A stretch of DNA of 64,000 bases from Porphyra umbilicalis (taxonomy: Eukaryota; Rhodophyta; Bangiophyceae; Bangiales; Bangiaceae), in the NCBI GenBank assembly GCA_002049455.2, contig KV918792.1, forward strand, positions 186,001-250,000, given 5' to 3'. Of this stretch, positions 23,461 through 32,867 are shown piece after piece (the stretch's first letter is position 1; the number at the start of each line of letters is the position of its first letter). The notes under the pieces are model-generated. The model searched no databases and was not told where the DNA came from. It was given only the letters and a program-made list of their open reading frames with translations. A program made the translations under genes and the position numbers.

Positions 23461-24794
23461 ACAACCCCCCAGGGAGCCCCCACGATCTCTTGTAGCCCCA
23501 CCCACGATCTCTTGTCGCCCACGTGTCATCGTGGGTCGTTTTTTTCGAGATACGACCCCCGGTTTGATCACACAGGGTTGCCCCCCTTTCCCGCCGTACG
23601 TCCGTCATCCCCCCCCGCGTATTCCGCCCCCGCCCCTCCCCCTACCCCCGCCCCCTCCCTCCGCCTACCACTTGGTTTTTTGGTGGCGACGTATCGTCTC
23701 CCACATCTCATGACCCTGGCAACCTTTTTTTCTGTCAGTAGAAGCCACTTCCCCCCCCCCCCCCTTCCCGCAGAGCCCGACCGTGGCATCCCTCCCACAC
23801 CGGTTCCGTCATCACGTTTAGTGCACCACTGTGCTCTCTCTGCTCGCATTTCTCACTCTGCAATGGAAAGAAGTTCCCGTAGAGCCCCAGCCCGAGGGGC
23901 GAAACAGGTTCAAGTAGCGGCATGGGGGGGGCGAGAACGAAGGAGGAGCGTCGCGGAGAGCCGGGAGTTGGGGAAGTCGACGCCAGCGGTGGCTCCGCAA
24001 GGGACGCCACCGAGTCAATCTGAGAGCGGATCGCGCGCACTTACCTGGCGCAGATCCATCTGCCATCTTCTCTGTGATTGGATGAAACGAAGTCAAGAGC
24101 AGATCTGCACACTGCTGGTTGCCCGCCCAAAGCGGTTGGCCGAGGGGTGTGCCTCGTGCGGGCTTTTCTCTCGACGGCCACACAGCCACCCACCGGCCTC
24201 ACATCTGCACTGTCCCTGACCAAGTCACCATCGTGTTTAGAGGGCTCGACTGCCCCCCCCTCCCCCCCCTTGGACACCCTGCTCTTTGACGCCCGCATCT
24301 GCCTCCCACACGTCAGGGATGAGGTGTGTGTGTGGCCACGTACCCAGGTCTCTCTGATCATGCGCCGCACCCTCTGCGACTCGTAGGATGGCGGCAATAC
24401 TGGAGGGGGTCGTCGTTCTTGAGGGGGGTTGGGGCGGGGGTGGAAGTACAGTTTGCTGACAGATGAAAGAGGCACGCGGAGCCGTGAGATATGGAGAGGA
24501 CACGTAGTCAGCAAGAAATCAAGTGGTACGCGGATGGAGGGGGCGAGGGTGGGGGGGGGGCGGGGGCAGAATACGCGGGGGAGGATGACGGACTTACGGC
24601 GGGAAAGGGGGGCATCCCTGTGTGATCAAACCGCCATGTTCCGGCACCTGGTACATGAAGCAAGTCGATGAAAGAAATCCAATGACACCCAAGTCCTTAT
24701 CCCGACAGAAGAGCGACACTTGAGACAGGACTGAGGGGGTGTTTTGGCCGAGCCACGCGATTGGCTGATGGTGAGTTCTGCAACGTCGAACTCG

Positions 24795-25650
24795 CCTGCT
24801 CAGTTACACCCTCTCGCGAAGAGAAGGTGTTCAGGGGCGTCTACATAATTCAGCAGATGGCGGCTGTGCACTTTGGTTGGGGACAGGCACCCAGTCTTGA
24901 TACAAACATGACGTATGAGATCATAGTCTGGGTGCCACTTAACTCATATTGCAAGTATTGTGGGTGCTACTTGGGGTGTCGTCAGGGCGTTTGGGCTGCC
25001 TAATGGGGCGTCAGTAACGCGTCTTATCCGTCGCGCGCCCCTGACGCCCCCGAAATAGGGGCGCCGTGTGCAATCCTACCTGAGAGGCGCGCTCCGACTT
25101 CCTTCTCATATTCCGTGACTTGGGTCCGGGTTTGTGACGGTGTTTGTGACAAGCGCTGTCGATTTTTGATTGGCTGAAAACTGCCACGCGTTGAACGCGT
25201 GAATGCCGGTCCCAGGCATGCCTGGCTTGCGGCACTCGGCCGGAGCCACGTTACGAGGCGGGCTGAATAGCCTGCCTGGAGAATTAGAGTCGATCACGGA
25301 TGGAGTGACACAAGAGTTTTCCCATGCATTGGTAATGGAATGGTGTCGAATGATTTCACCGCACGTCGGCCGAGGTCGCAGCCGCTGCGCTGACCCTGGG
25401 TGGGTCACAGCTCCTCCCACCGCACGCAGCGGTCTGCTCAGTCGGCTTTTTCGTATTCGTACGCGGCCACACCGCTTCCCGCCACAGCCTGTACGATATT
25501 TACCTTATGCGCTGTGAGGAAACCGGTGACAGGGGCCATCTCGCGTCAGACGCCAACCGGAGATGCAGCTGTGTCAGCTTCCGAAGAGGGTGCTGCGGTG
25601 TGAGCACGCCCCTCTAGTCACCCCCTCCACCCGCAATGGTGCGGGTCGCC
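24795..25650. other. No gene recognised
   Basis: Mixed-composition DNA with short open frames only. GGGCGTCnnnAACGCG-like motifs occur near 24985-25020. Nothing can be assigned. Confidence 0.5.
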
Positions 25651-25651
25651 A

Positions 25652-25812
25652 CCGTCGGAGGTTGGTACCAACCAGACGAAAGCCGGTTTCGTAAGCCTTT
25701 TGTCTGGCAGGCGTTCGACAGACGGTCGCCAGACGAACGGGTTTTCGTCTGCCCGTTCGTAAGCTGGTCGTGCGTTCGCCTCGTCTGTGTTTCGTTTGGC
25801 AGAACGTTTGGG
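25652..25812. repeat. Small foldback repeat, copy 1
   Basis: The segment starts GTCGGAGGTTGGTACCA and is built from many GTCTGGC/GCCAGACG and TTCGT/ACGAA half-palindromes. The same building blocks, including CGAAAGCCnGTTTCGTAAGC, occur inverted in the copy at 29801-29957. It looks like a short foldback or MITE family. Confidence 0.55.
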
Positions 25813-28029
25813 CATATCGACCACGCTGGATAGGCCATGAGCGCAGGTGTCAGCAGATCCATCTCTGTACCTCTCCAATTCTTTGTGTGCCTGCATTACT
25901 TTTGTATTGCCCGTCAGAGGCTATAGTTTAGCCCAGTCATACGAACGATTCGTCCTGCCCGCCGGTACGGACCGGCCGGGCCACCCCGGCAGTCCAGCCT
26001 CGCCACCCCGTCGGCCCACCTACCGCCCCGCCGCTGCACCTACAACCCCACCGCTCTACCTACCGCGTCGCCACCCCGCCCCCCCGCCAGCCTACCCACG
26101 CCCCCCTCATGCCATCCGCAGCCTCCCTGTCAGCGCCATCTCTGCTAGCCATCCCACCATATGCTGGTACACAGGTCCAAAGATCCACTACCAACGGCCC
26201 TCTGACTCTCATCCAATGTACTACGCCACCACCAGCAAAAGCGTCACCGACTGCCCCAACTCGCTCACCACATCCCACCACCACTCCCGGCAGAGGGCGC
26301 CGCGGAGGCATGACAATGGCTTCTCATCTCACAAAAAGAGCACGGCCACACCCTCCGCGTACCTCTGGTGTCAACATTGGATAAGGGGGGAGTAAGTAAA
26401 ACAGACAACGATGCAACAAAGAGGTTGAGGAGAGCGGCCCCGACAGTGGGGGGGTCCAGCGGATGGAGCGGGGGGCAGCGAAGGAGCAACACGCGGCGCG
26501 AGGGCGAGCAAGGACTCACCGGGGTGGGTCAGGGCTGTGAAGGGCAAGACGAACAGCACTGAACATCGCGAAAACATCTAGCGACCTTGTAAACGCTCCG
26601 CCAACTCGCAGATGATGGTGGAAGGAAAATGTTGTGTTCACAAGAGGCATTGGGAGAGCTCTGGTGAGCGAAGCGCTGGGTGCCAAATTAAACCTGGTGT
26701 AGGGATCTGTTTTTTGCTGCATGGTTCACGGCAAGAAAAGAAGTCTTGATCCACCTTATCCCGTTCACTCCCTCAGAACAGGATGAGTAGGAAGTCGCTA
26801 CAAGGCCTCCTAGACCACATTTCGTCTCTTCCGGAGCCACCTGGAGGAGCCTCTGATGCTTCGACAGGGGGGGGAGGGGCAGGGGGGGTGGTTGAGGGGG
26901 AGGCGCTCGGGGGGCGCGGGGGGAGGCGGTCGCCGACGCGCCACAGTACGGCGCGCGGTCCGCCACGGGCGCCGCCGCCGGCGCGGCCGGTCTCTCGCCG
27001 GCAGGCCATGGTCGCCGGGGCGGTCCTGCACGCAGCGCCGCCCCCCTGCATGCAGGGCCGCCCCCTTTGCATGCAAATAGCGCCGCTCGAGCGGCGCCTC
27101 AAACAAAGCGTCGGCGGGCTCCCACAGCCGGGTGAAATTATGCGCTGTCTCGAGACAATCTGAAAGGCACCCCTCAGCAGCCACGGCCGGGGCTTCCTGC
27201 CCGAGTGGAACCTCACACCCCCAGGCAAGGTGGGCGGGAGGTCGGAACAGCTCGTTGCTGACAGCCGTCGCCTCCGGGTGCGCGCGCGCAGCGTACCCCC
27301 TCGGCCACGGCTGGGCGCTCTCTGCCTTTACAAGTCCGCGACTCACCCTTCTTTCCCCTGCAACGGGCCGGCGGGGGGGAGGGACCAGGGGGAGGGGGAG
27401 CGGGAAGAGGCGAACCGGGGGAAGGGGGAGCGGGCGTGGGGGGAGCGCGGGGATGAGGCCATGGCGGTGGCGTGGGAGGGGAACCGGGGGAAGGGGGACC
27501 GGCCGTGTTCAGATCGTGGGGATGAGGCCGTGGCGGCGGCGATGGCGAGAACCCGGGTGGACAGTGGGGAACGGGGTGGAGAGCTGTGAGGCGGAGGCGG
27601 CGGTTGCGGCGGCGGGGGTGTGCTGTGGTGGCGTCTGGGGTGCGCGGTGGCCGCTGTGGTGACGGTGGTTGCGGTGTTGGACGTGTGCGTCGTGGAGAAG
27701 AGTGCCTGGCGGCGGCGGCGGTGGCGGCGGCGGGGATGTGTGTGGCGGTTGTGGCGGCGGTGGCCGCCGTGGTGGCCCGGCTGCGCGGTGAGGCACGGAG
27801 AGGGGGGGCTGGCAGCGGGGACGGGCGGACCGCGTGGGCGGGGCGCACGGTGCCTTGAGCGGGAGAAGTAAATGGAACGCTAGTATGCGTCGTTTTCTTT
27901 CCATGAAGCCAACGACGTGCAGGTCATCATAGTAGCGACTGCCAGAACATTGCTAAAGGGGAGACGTTGCAGAGGTGGGCTCCTGATCGTTATTGAATCG
28001 CTCGCAAGATGTCTCAGGAAGAGTCTACC
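25813..28029. other. No confident gene; GC-rich block at 26.8-27.9 kb
   Basis: 25.8-26.8 kb is C-rich and then mixed DNA. 26810-27346 has a minus frame with a varied stretch (FRPPAHLAWGCEVPLGQE, SDCLETAHNFTRLWEPADAL) that might be an exon but matches nothing I recognise. 27360-27850 is GGGGGA and GGCGGCGG low complexity. ATGCAAAT occurs near 27071 beside two TGCATGCA palindromes. None of this is strong enough to call. Confidence 0.4.
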
Positions 28030-28031
28030 TA

Positions 28032-28660
28032 TGGTGGGTGTCCCAAAAATGAGACATGGCGGTTTTTTCTTTTTCTCTCGGCCCACTGGCCTTCTGCAAC
28101 GGTCCGATAATGTAATGTGACCCACTCGGTCCCACTGTGATTCCAGAACAGCTCCTGACAGTGTTAGCAGAGGTGGCACATCCTGACGTGTCATAAGGGA
28201 AAGTGTCATTCATTGCAACTTCGACAGGTGACGATCACGCGGCCCAATCAAATGCACAGATACTAGAGCAGGCATGTGCTGACAGTTCGTGCACGAAGAA
28301 AAGGGCACCATCTTACCAATAAAAACGTGAAAAAGACCCCCATGTAGCCCCCTGTCAGGAAAACACGATTTGGGACACCCCTCTTCGAAGCTCCAGTTAG
28401 CAAATGAGCTTTGGCGTTGCAAACCTTTAACCCCAAGAACCTGAAAAAGACTGGCTCCAAGATCGGGGCTATCTGAGAGGTCCACAGAACAGGGCCCACA
28501 GGCGGGTATTAAGGAGTTGTCAGCCACGCACGCGTCGGGAGAGGCTCTTTCCATGGAGGCCAGTCGAGAAATTTCTCGTACCCCACGCCGCCTGCCCCCG
28601 TGCAGTGATGTGTCAGTCCTTCAGAAAACGCGCATGTCTCATTTTTGGGACACGCACCAT
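28032..28660. mobile_element. Tc1/mariner-type MITE
   Basis: A 27-bp terminal inverted repeat (TGGTGNGTGTCCCAAAAATG then AGACATG) lies at 28032-28058 and inverted at 28634-28660 with a single mismatch. TA flanks both ends (28030-28031 and 28661-28662), the signature target duplication of Tc1/mariner elements. The GTCCCAAAA core resembles plant Stowaway/mariner ends. The element is 629 bp long with no transposase, so it is non-autonomous. The near-perfect ends imply fairly recent insertion. Confidence 0.85.
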
Positions 28661-28941
28661 ATCCTTATCAACCGTTATTAAAAATATCACAAAGCAGATC
28701 GCTTCACGAAGGTCGAGAAGTTGAGTGCACGTTATCTGTTACCAGCATCAAATAGAATGTCATGACCAGAAGTGCAGAGAAACCCGGAAGCGATCCGTTA
28801 AAGCTCGTTTTCCTCAATTCCGCGATTTGCAGTGAGATGCCTTGTCGTTTCAAACGCACAGAGGGCCTTCTCCTCTTGCTTCCACTCGCTCCCTCTCCTG
28901 ACCACGCGAATTTAAAACTTCGAAAGAAACACGGTTACAAG

Positions 28942-29461
28942 CAGGCCTCACCAAGAGTATTTCGGCAAGGGTATCACCCGAGTATATTCTTCGGGTATAT
29001 ACTCGTACACGCGGGATATTTCGACGCGTCGCCCATACTCATACTCGGCGAATGGGACGTCCCCAGATACTCGCGTCATCGGATCACCAAGGGTATCCAT
29101 GAGTTCTACCCATATTCTCGAGTCTGCCTAAGCCGATACCCTTGACACCATCCTGCAGTGCGGCGTCGTGACCACGTGAGCCGTCTGACAACTAAATACG
29201 TCCCGAAGACACAAGGTAACTGCACGATCCGGATTGTAACTCCAGTAAAAAGGTATCCGCGTACCCGCGCGAAGAACAAACATAGATACCGACAGCTCTC
29301 AATTTCAAGGGTATAGTCCCTTGATTCCCGCTCCGTCAGGTTTGGGAGATACTCATACTCGGACCTCTGAAAGTCCGTCGCACTGTCAGCCAATACTCAG
29401 TGGCTGGCTCCGAGCCGAATACCGTTCTCGTGGCCAAAACTGATACCCTTGGTGAGGCCTG
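28942..29461. mobile_element. hAT-type MITE with GGGTATC subterminal motifs
   Basis: The ends CAGGCCTCACCAAGAGTAT (28942-28960) and its inverted partner (29443-29461) match at 18 of 19 positions. The flanks GTTACAAG (28934-28941) and GTAACAAG (29462-29469) form an 8-bp target duplication with one mismatch. CAGG-type ends and an 8-bp duplication define hAT elements. The 520-bp interior repeats GGGTATC/GATACCC, GAGTATA and ACTCATACTCGG many times in both orientations, like the subterminal transposase-binding motifs known from hAT elements. No coding capacity. Confidence 0.75.
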
Positions 29462-29469
29462 GTAACAAG

Positions 29470-29798
29470 GCGCTCTGGGTGGCCACAGGCGACGCCGTGT
29501 ACGATGACACAGCGTATTTAGTTGTTGCACGCCGCTGTCCATGACGTAGCACCGTAGCCCTCGGAGAGCAGCCTTCGGGCGTGTTAGTTCCCACCATTTG
29601 TCCTCGTCACGACGTGAAGTCCGCACGCAGATGGGCAGTAGGGAAAAGAGTTACTTCTTTGCTGTCAGCAGCGAGACCTTGACCACTTCCAGGATCCTGG
29701 AGAGACTCGGCGTGCCGTCGGGCTGCACAAGCCAGCCCACTCACAAAGGCATGGCCTGCCCGCTCTAGATCTGGTCCACGCACGTGCCACGACCGTCG
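29470..29798. other. No gene recognised
   Basis: About 330 bp of mixed DNA between the hAT MITE and the second foldback copy. No feature is supported. Confidence 0.5.
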
Positions 29799-29957
29799 AG
29801 GTACCGAGCTTACGAAACTGGCTTTCGTCTGGCTCGCGTCTGGCGCTCGTTTGTCAGACGATCGCCAGACGACGAACAGACGAATGCCAGACGGAATCAT
29901 CATTTGTCTTTCGTTCGTTTCGTCTGGCGTTCTTTTGGCTGGTACCAACTCCCGACG
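29799..29957. repeat. Small foldback repeat, copy 2 (inverted to copy 1)
   Basis: Bounded by GGTACC at both ends (about 29800 and 29941) and filled with TTCGTCTGGC/GCCAGACG. It shares GCTTACGAAAnTGGCTTTCG and the edge TGGTACCAACTCCCGAC with the reverse complement of copy 1. Confidence 0.55.
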
Positions 29958-30506
29958 ACACGGTGCGCGCCGTAGCGCCCGTCCCGATCAGCAATATCGC
30001 TACACCGGTGCGCCAGCGGGCGGACAGACAGCCACGAGATCGGAGTCGAGCTGTTGAATCATCTCGTTGTACTTGCATTCAATTGATATTCCCTGGACTT
30101 TAGTCTAGGGTGCTTTCTCACACCCACACGTCGAAAAAAAAGTCCTTTTTTCTAGTGCACGTTGCGGGAGTACTTAAAAACACGTTTTTGGCCGTCAGTT
30201 TGGCTCCCTACGCCGTTGGAGGACGTCCCTCGGCGCTTTCTTGACTAAGGGAACATGCGCCGGGGCTGCCCGCATCTTTCTGTGAAGTTGCTAGAGGTGG
30301 CGACGTCTTCATCGCCCGTACGGTCCGCGGAAGCAGAATCGTGGTTAAAAAGGTGCGTGAGGGCAGGTGCGGCGTTTACGGGGTCGTGGGGGCAGGTGGA
30401 CGCGGCCACGAACGGCCATGATGTCGCAATTCCGCGGTACTTGGCCAGAATCGGGCTCTGCGGGCCCTGTGGGACACGTCGGTTTTGATTTTTCAAACAG
30501 GGGGTC
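29958..30506. other. Mixed spacer
   Basis: No gene. Poly-A/poly-T near 30133-30150 (GAAAAAAAAGTCC, TTTTTTC) and a TTAAAAACACG stretch at about 30175 precede the GC-rich open region that follows. They could belong to a promoter but nothing decides it. Confidence 0.35.
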
Positions 30507-31469
30507 GTGTCGGCGCTGAATGCGCTGCGGCCTGCGTGGTCGCGTCCCTTCCCGCAACACCCGCACGCGGCGGGTGGGGGCGGCGGCCACCGCCGCTGGC
30601 GGTGTTGCCGCCGCGCCTGCCGCCGACGCGGCGGTGAGCAGTGGACGACCGTGCGCACGACGCGCGCCCGCACACGGCAGCGAGTGGCGCCCGCGGCCGC
30701 GGCGGCCGCGGCCGCTGCGGTGCCGGCGGCGGCGGCGGCGGCGGCGTGGCGCCCCTGCTATTTTCTCGCTCCACCCCGCTGCCCGCCCCCCCGTGCCATC
30801 GACGGCTTCTTCCCCCCCCATCCCCCTCTGTGGCCCCACATACCCCCCCCTCCCCATCCACCGCGTCGCCGCCGCGCACGTGCGCATCGCGCAGCTCGGC
30901 CTCGAGTCTGCGCTGCGGCAAGCGACGACTGCCCAGCCAGCGTCGGCCGGTGGTTGCTCGGATGGTGGCAGCCGTGCCTCGGTGGCAGCCGCCGCCCGCC
31001 ACGGCGGTGGCGGCCGCTGCTGACCCTCCGGTGGGTGCGGCAGGAGCCCCTCGCGGAGATCACCTACCCCCCCTCGGACGAAGACAAAGCGCTGGTCTTC
31101 GAGGAGCGTGCGGGCGGCCGCTACCCACCAGTGGGCGGGTACCCCTTCGACGGCAGCAGCTGCCGCTCGTGCGGGCCGCGGTGGACGCCGCGGCGGCGGT
31201 GGGCGGAGCGCCCCCTACGCCAGCAAGCGGTGGTCACGTCGGCGACCGCCACCACCGCCGCCATGGCCGCCTTCCTCGTCTCCTTTTTTCTGATCTCCTG
31301 CTCGTACGTGCGCTCCCAGGCGGCGCCGGTCGTGCAGGTGACGCTCACCCGGGAGGCGGTGCTCGACTTGCCTATGTATCTTTCGCCGTGTGAAAACAGT
31401 TCTATCGTTTTGCAAGTCCAGGGTGTTTTCGCGAACGCGCTTTCAGCCACATACCCATTTCCTGTCTGA
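30507..31469 (+). CDS. Putative single-pass membrane protein (low support)
   Basis: An open frame of 320 codons. The first 200 residues are Ala/Arg/Pro low complexity and may be non-coding. The last 120 are more protein-like: ITYPPSDEDKALVFEERAGG, a CRSCG motif, then a hydrophobic segment MAAFLVSFFLISCSYVRS that could be a transmembrane helix or late signal anchor, then VQVTLTREAVLDLPMYLSP. Two other plus frames are also open through much of this stretch. I recognise no family. A smaller exon at about 31030-31469 is the most believable part. Confidence 0.25.
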   Translation: MSALNALRPAWSRPFPQHPHAAGGGGGHRRWRCCRRACRRRGGEQWTTVRTTRARTRQRVAPAAAAAAAAAVPAAAAAAAWRPCYFLAPPRCPPPRAIDGFFPPHPPLWPHIPPPPHPPRRRRARAHRAARPRVCAAASDDCPASVGRWLLGWWQPCLGGSRRPPRRWRPLLTLRWVRQEPLAEITYPPSDEDKALVFEERAGGRYPPVGGYPFDGSSCRSCGPRWTPRRRWAERPLRQQAVVTSATATTAAMAAFLVSFFLISCSYVRSQAAPVVQVTLTREAVLDLPMYLSPCENSSIVLQVQGVFANALSATYPFPV

Positions 31470-31773
31470 TGTCCCGGAATGCTCTGACCGGTGTGACGCC
31501 GGGTTGTGGCGTAACAAACGCGCAACACGAACCCGGATCCATGTCACGGAACGAGCCAGAACCAGCCCTTGCGCATGGCCCTGTCCGCAAGGCGGCGAGT
31601 CAGGGTCTGACAGCCAGCAGCGCACCCCCTCCTCAACCGCGCCAACCACCCCCTCCTCACTACACCCGCACCGCAGCCAACACCCCTCGACGCCACCGCC
31701 CTCACCCCGTCGCAGGGACGCGCGCTCTCTCTTGCGCTCGCGTTACCGTTGTCGGCGGCTCCCCGCCGAACCG

Positions 31774-32036
31774 CCCGCCCCTGCGCCGCCCGCCCCTGCG
31801 CCGCCCGCCCCTGCGCCGCCCGCCCCTGCGCCGCCCGCCCCTGCGCCGCCCGCCCCTGCGCCGCCCGCCCCTGCGCCGCCCGCCCCTGCGCCGCCCGCCC
31901 CTGCGCCGCCCGCCCCTGCGCCGCCCGCCCCTGCGCCGCCCGCCCCGGCGCCGCCCGCCCCTGCGCCGCCCGCCCCTGCGCCGCCCGCCCCTGCGCCGCC
32001 CGCCCCTGCGCCACCCGCCCCTGCGCCATCGTGGCA
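31774..32036. repeat. 15-bp minisatellite, about 17 copies
   Basis: CGCCCGCCCCTGCGC repeats in nearly perfect head-to-tail order. In frame it would encode PAPPA repeats on the plus strand or GRAAQ on the minus strand. All six frames lack stops, so the open frames across it are uninformative. The high homogeneity suggests recent expansion. Confidence 0.9.
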
Positions 32037-32270
32037 CGGGTAAGCACGCGACCACGTCTACTGACGTTGGCGTCCCTGCCACGCCTCTGTAGCTGTTGGC
32101 CGCTGTCGTAGCCACTGTGCTGTTCCGGACCGTGCTCGAGCGGCGGGCCGGTGTATGGGTACTTCGGGACGGCGGACACGCTGGGCGATTAGGTGTGGAC
32201 AGCGATAGAGAAGTGCATACGGATTCTGAGCGGCACTGCAGCCGTCGCGACTGGGTAGACCCGGTGGTCG

Positions 32271-32867
32271 TTGGGTGTTCTGCCGCCTCCCATGGGTGTG
32301 GTGGCGGAATCTGATGGGGCGGGAGGGGTTGTGGGTGGCCACCCGTCCGGTGCGGGTGCCGGCCATAGTGGAATTGTATACGGCCCCATTGATGGCTGTG
32401 CAAGCGACGGTGGTGGAGACGGCGGAGGCGGAGGCGACGCCGTCCCGGGTGTCCCGTCTGGCCACCCGCTGCATTTGTCAGGTGGTCCTGGTGCCGATGG
32501 GGGCGACATTGGTGGCCGCGGTGGCCTTCATCTGCTCCCGCCGGGGGACCTGCGTGGCCTCGTAGTGCCGATGCCGCCGCAGGGTGGCGGCCTTGGCGGA
32601 CCATCGGGGCTGCCTCCTGTAGGCATGGGCTGCGGCGGCGGCGTCGGCGGAGGCGGTCGTCTCCGCCAAGGGCTGCTGCCCCCTCCAGCGGCGTTACTCT
32701 CGCTGACGCCGGGGGGGAGTGGCAGCGGCGGTGGCATGAGTGGCGGGGGGGAGCCCTCGCGGCAACCCCCACATCACTCGATGCACGAGCATCACTACGG
32801 GATGGGAGCTGCATCCGCGTCCGGGTATCCCGGCGGCGGTGGAATGGGGGGGGGGGAGGGATGCTGA
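32271..32867 (+). CDS. Gly/Pro-rich N-terminal extension of the homeodomain gene (out of frame by one base)
   Basis: A 198-codon frame of Gly/Pro/His-rich sequence (HHSMHEHHYGMGAASASGYP near its end) closes immediately over the ATG of the downstream homeodomain ORF. Its composition matches the residues that follow the poly-Q tract there (GHAYHHDGMGRGG). The two frames meet at an 11-G run (about 32846-32856), where one extra G would join them. I infer this is the true N-terminus, separated by a homopolymer length difference or assembly error. Alternatively it is an upstream ORF. Confidence 0.4.
   Translation: MGVLPPPMGVVAESDGAGGVVGGHPSGAGAGHSGIVYGPIDGCASDGGGDGGGGGDAVPGVPSGHPLHLSGGPGADGGDIGGRGGLHLLPPGDLRGLVVPMPPQGGGLGGPSGLPPVGMGCGGGVGGGGRLRQGLLPPPAALLSLTPGGSGSGGGMSGGGEPSRQPPHHSMHEHHYGMGAASASGYPGGGGMGGGEGC

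Larger units (their letters stand above)
20325..23559. mobile_element. 3.2-kb insertion with 8-bp target duplication
   Basis: CGGTTTGA occurs at 20317-20324 and again at 23560-23567, precisely at the two break points of the split arm, as expected for an 8-bp target-site duplication. The ends share only weak inverted similarity (ACGGACCCACG inside the left end, ACGACCCACG in the reverse complement of the right end, plus GATCGTGGGGGC in both). The interior is GC-rich with Ala- and Arg-rich open frames on both strands (20600-21850), then lower-GC DNA, then a C-rich tract (23300-23460). No transposase domain is recognised, so its superfamily is open. The 8-bp duplication would fit hAT, but the ends do not look like hAT. 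Confidence 0.6.
20156..24794. mobile_element. Inverted-repeat element (about 1.4 kb) split by a 3.2-kb insertion
   Basis: The left arm 20156-20324 and the right arm 24626-24794 are inverted copies of equal length (169 bp) with 8 mismatches by hand count (about 95%). The right arm continues inward to about 24440. The homologous inward half of the left arm resumes at 23560-23755, which shows that 20325-23559 was inserted into the left arm. Without the insertion the element would have arms of about 355 bp and a loop of about 680 bp. Ends begin CGAGTTCGACGTTGCAGAA. No target duplication of this element was found. No transposase is visible, so it is non-autonomous or foldback. Confidence 0.8.

Noticed and set aside
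20317-23567. Helitron reading of the 3.2-kb insertion
   Set aside because: The minus-strand start TC would fit, but the other end is not CTRR and an 8-bp duplication is present, which Helitrons do not make.
31469-32180. PAPPA-repeat and GRAAQ-repeat proteins
   Set aside because: All six frames are open across the 15-bp array and no flanking domain supports any of them.
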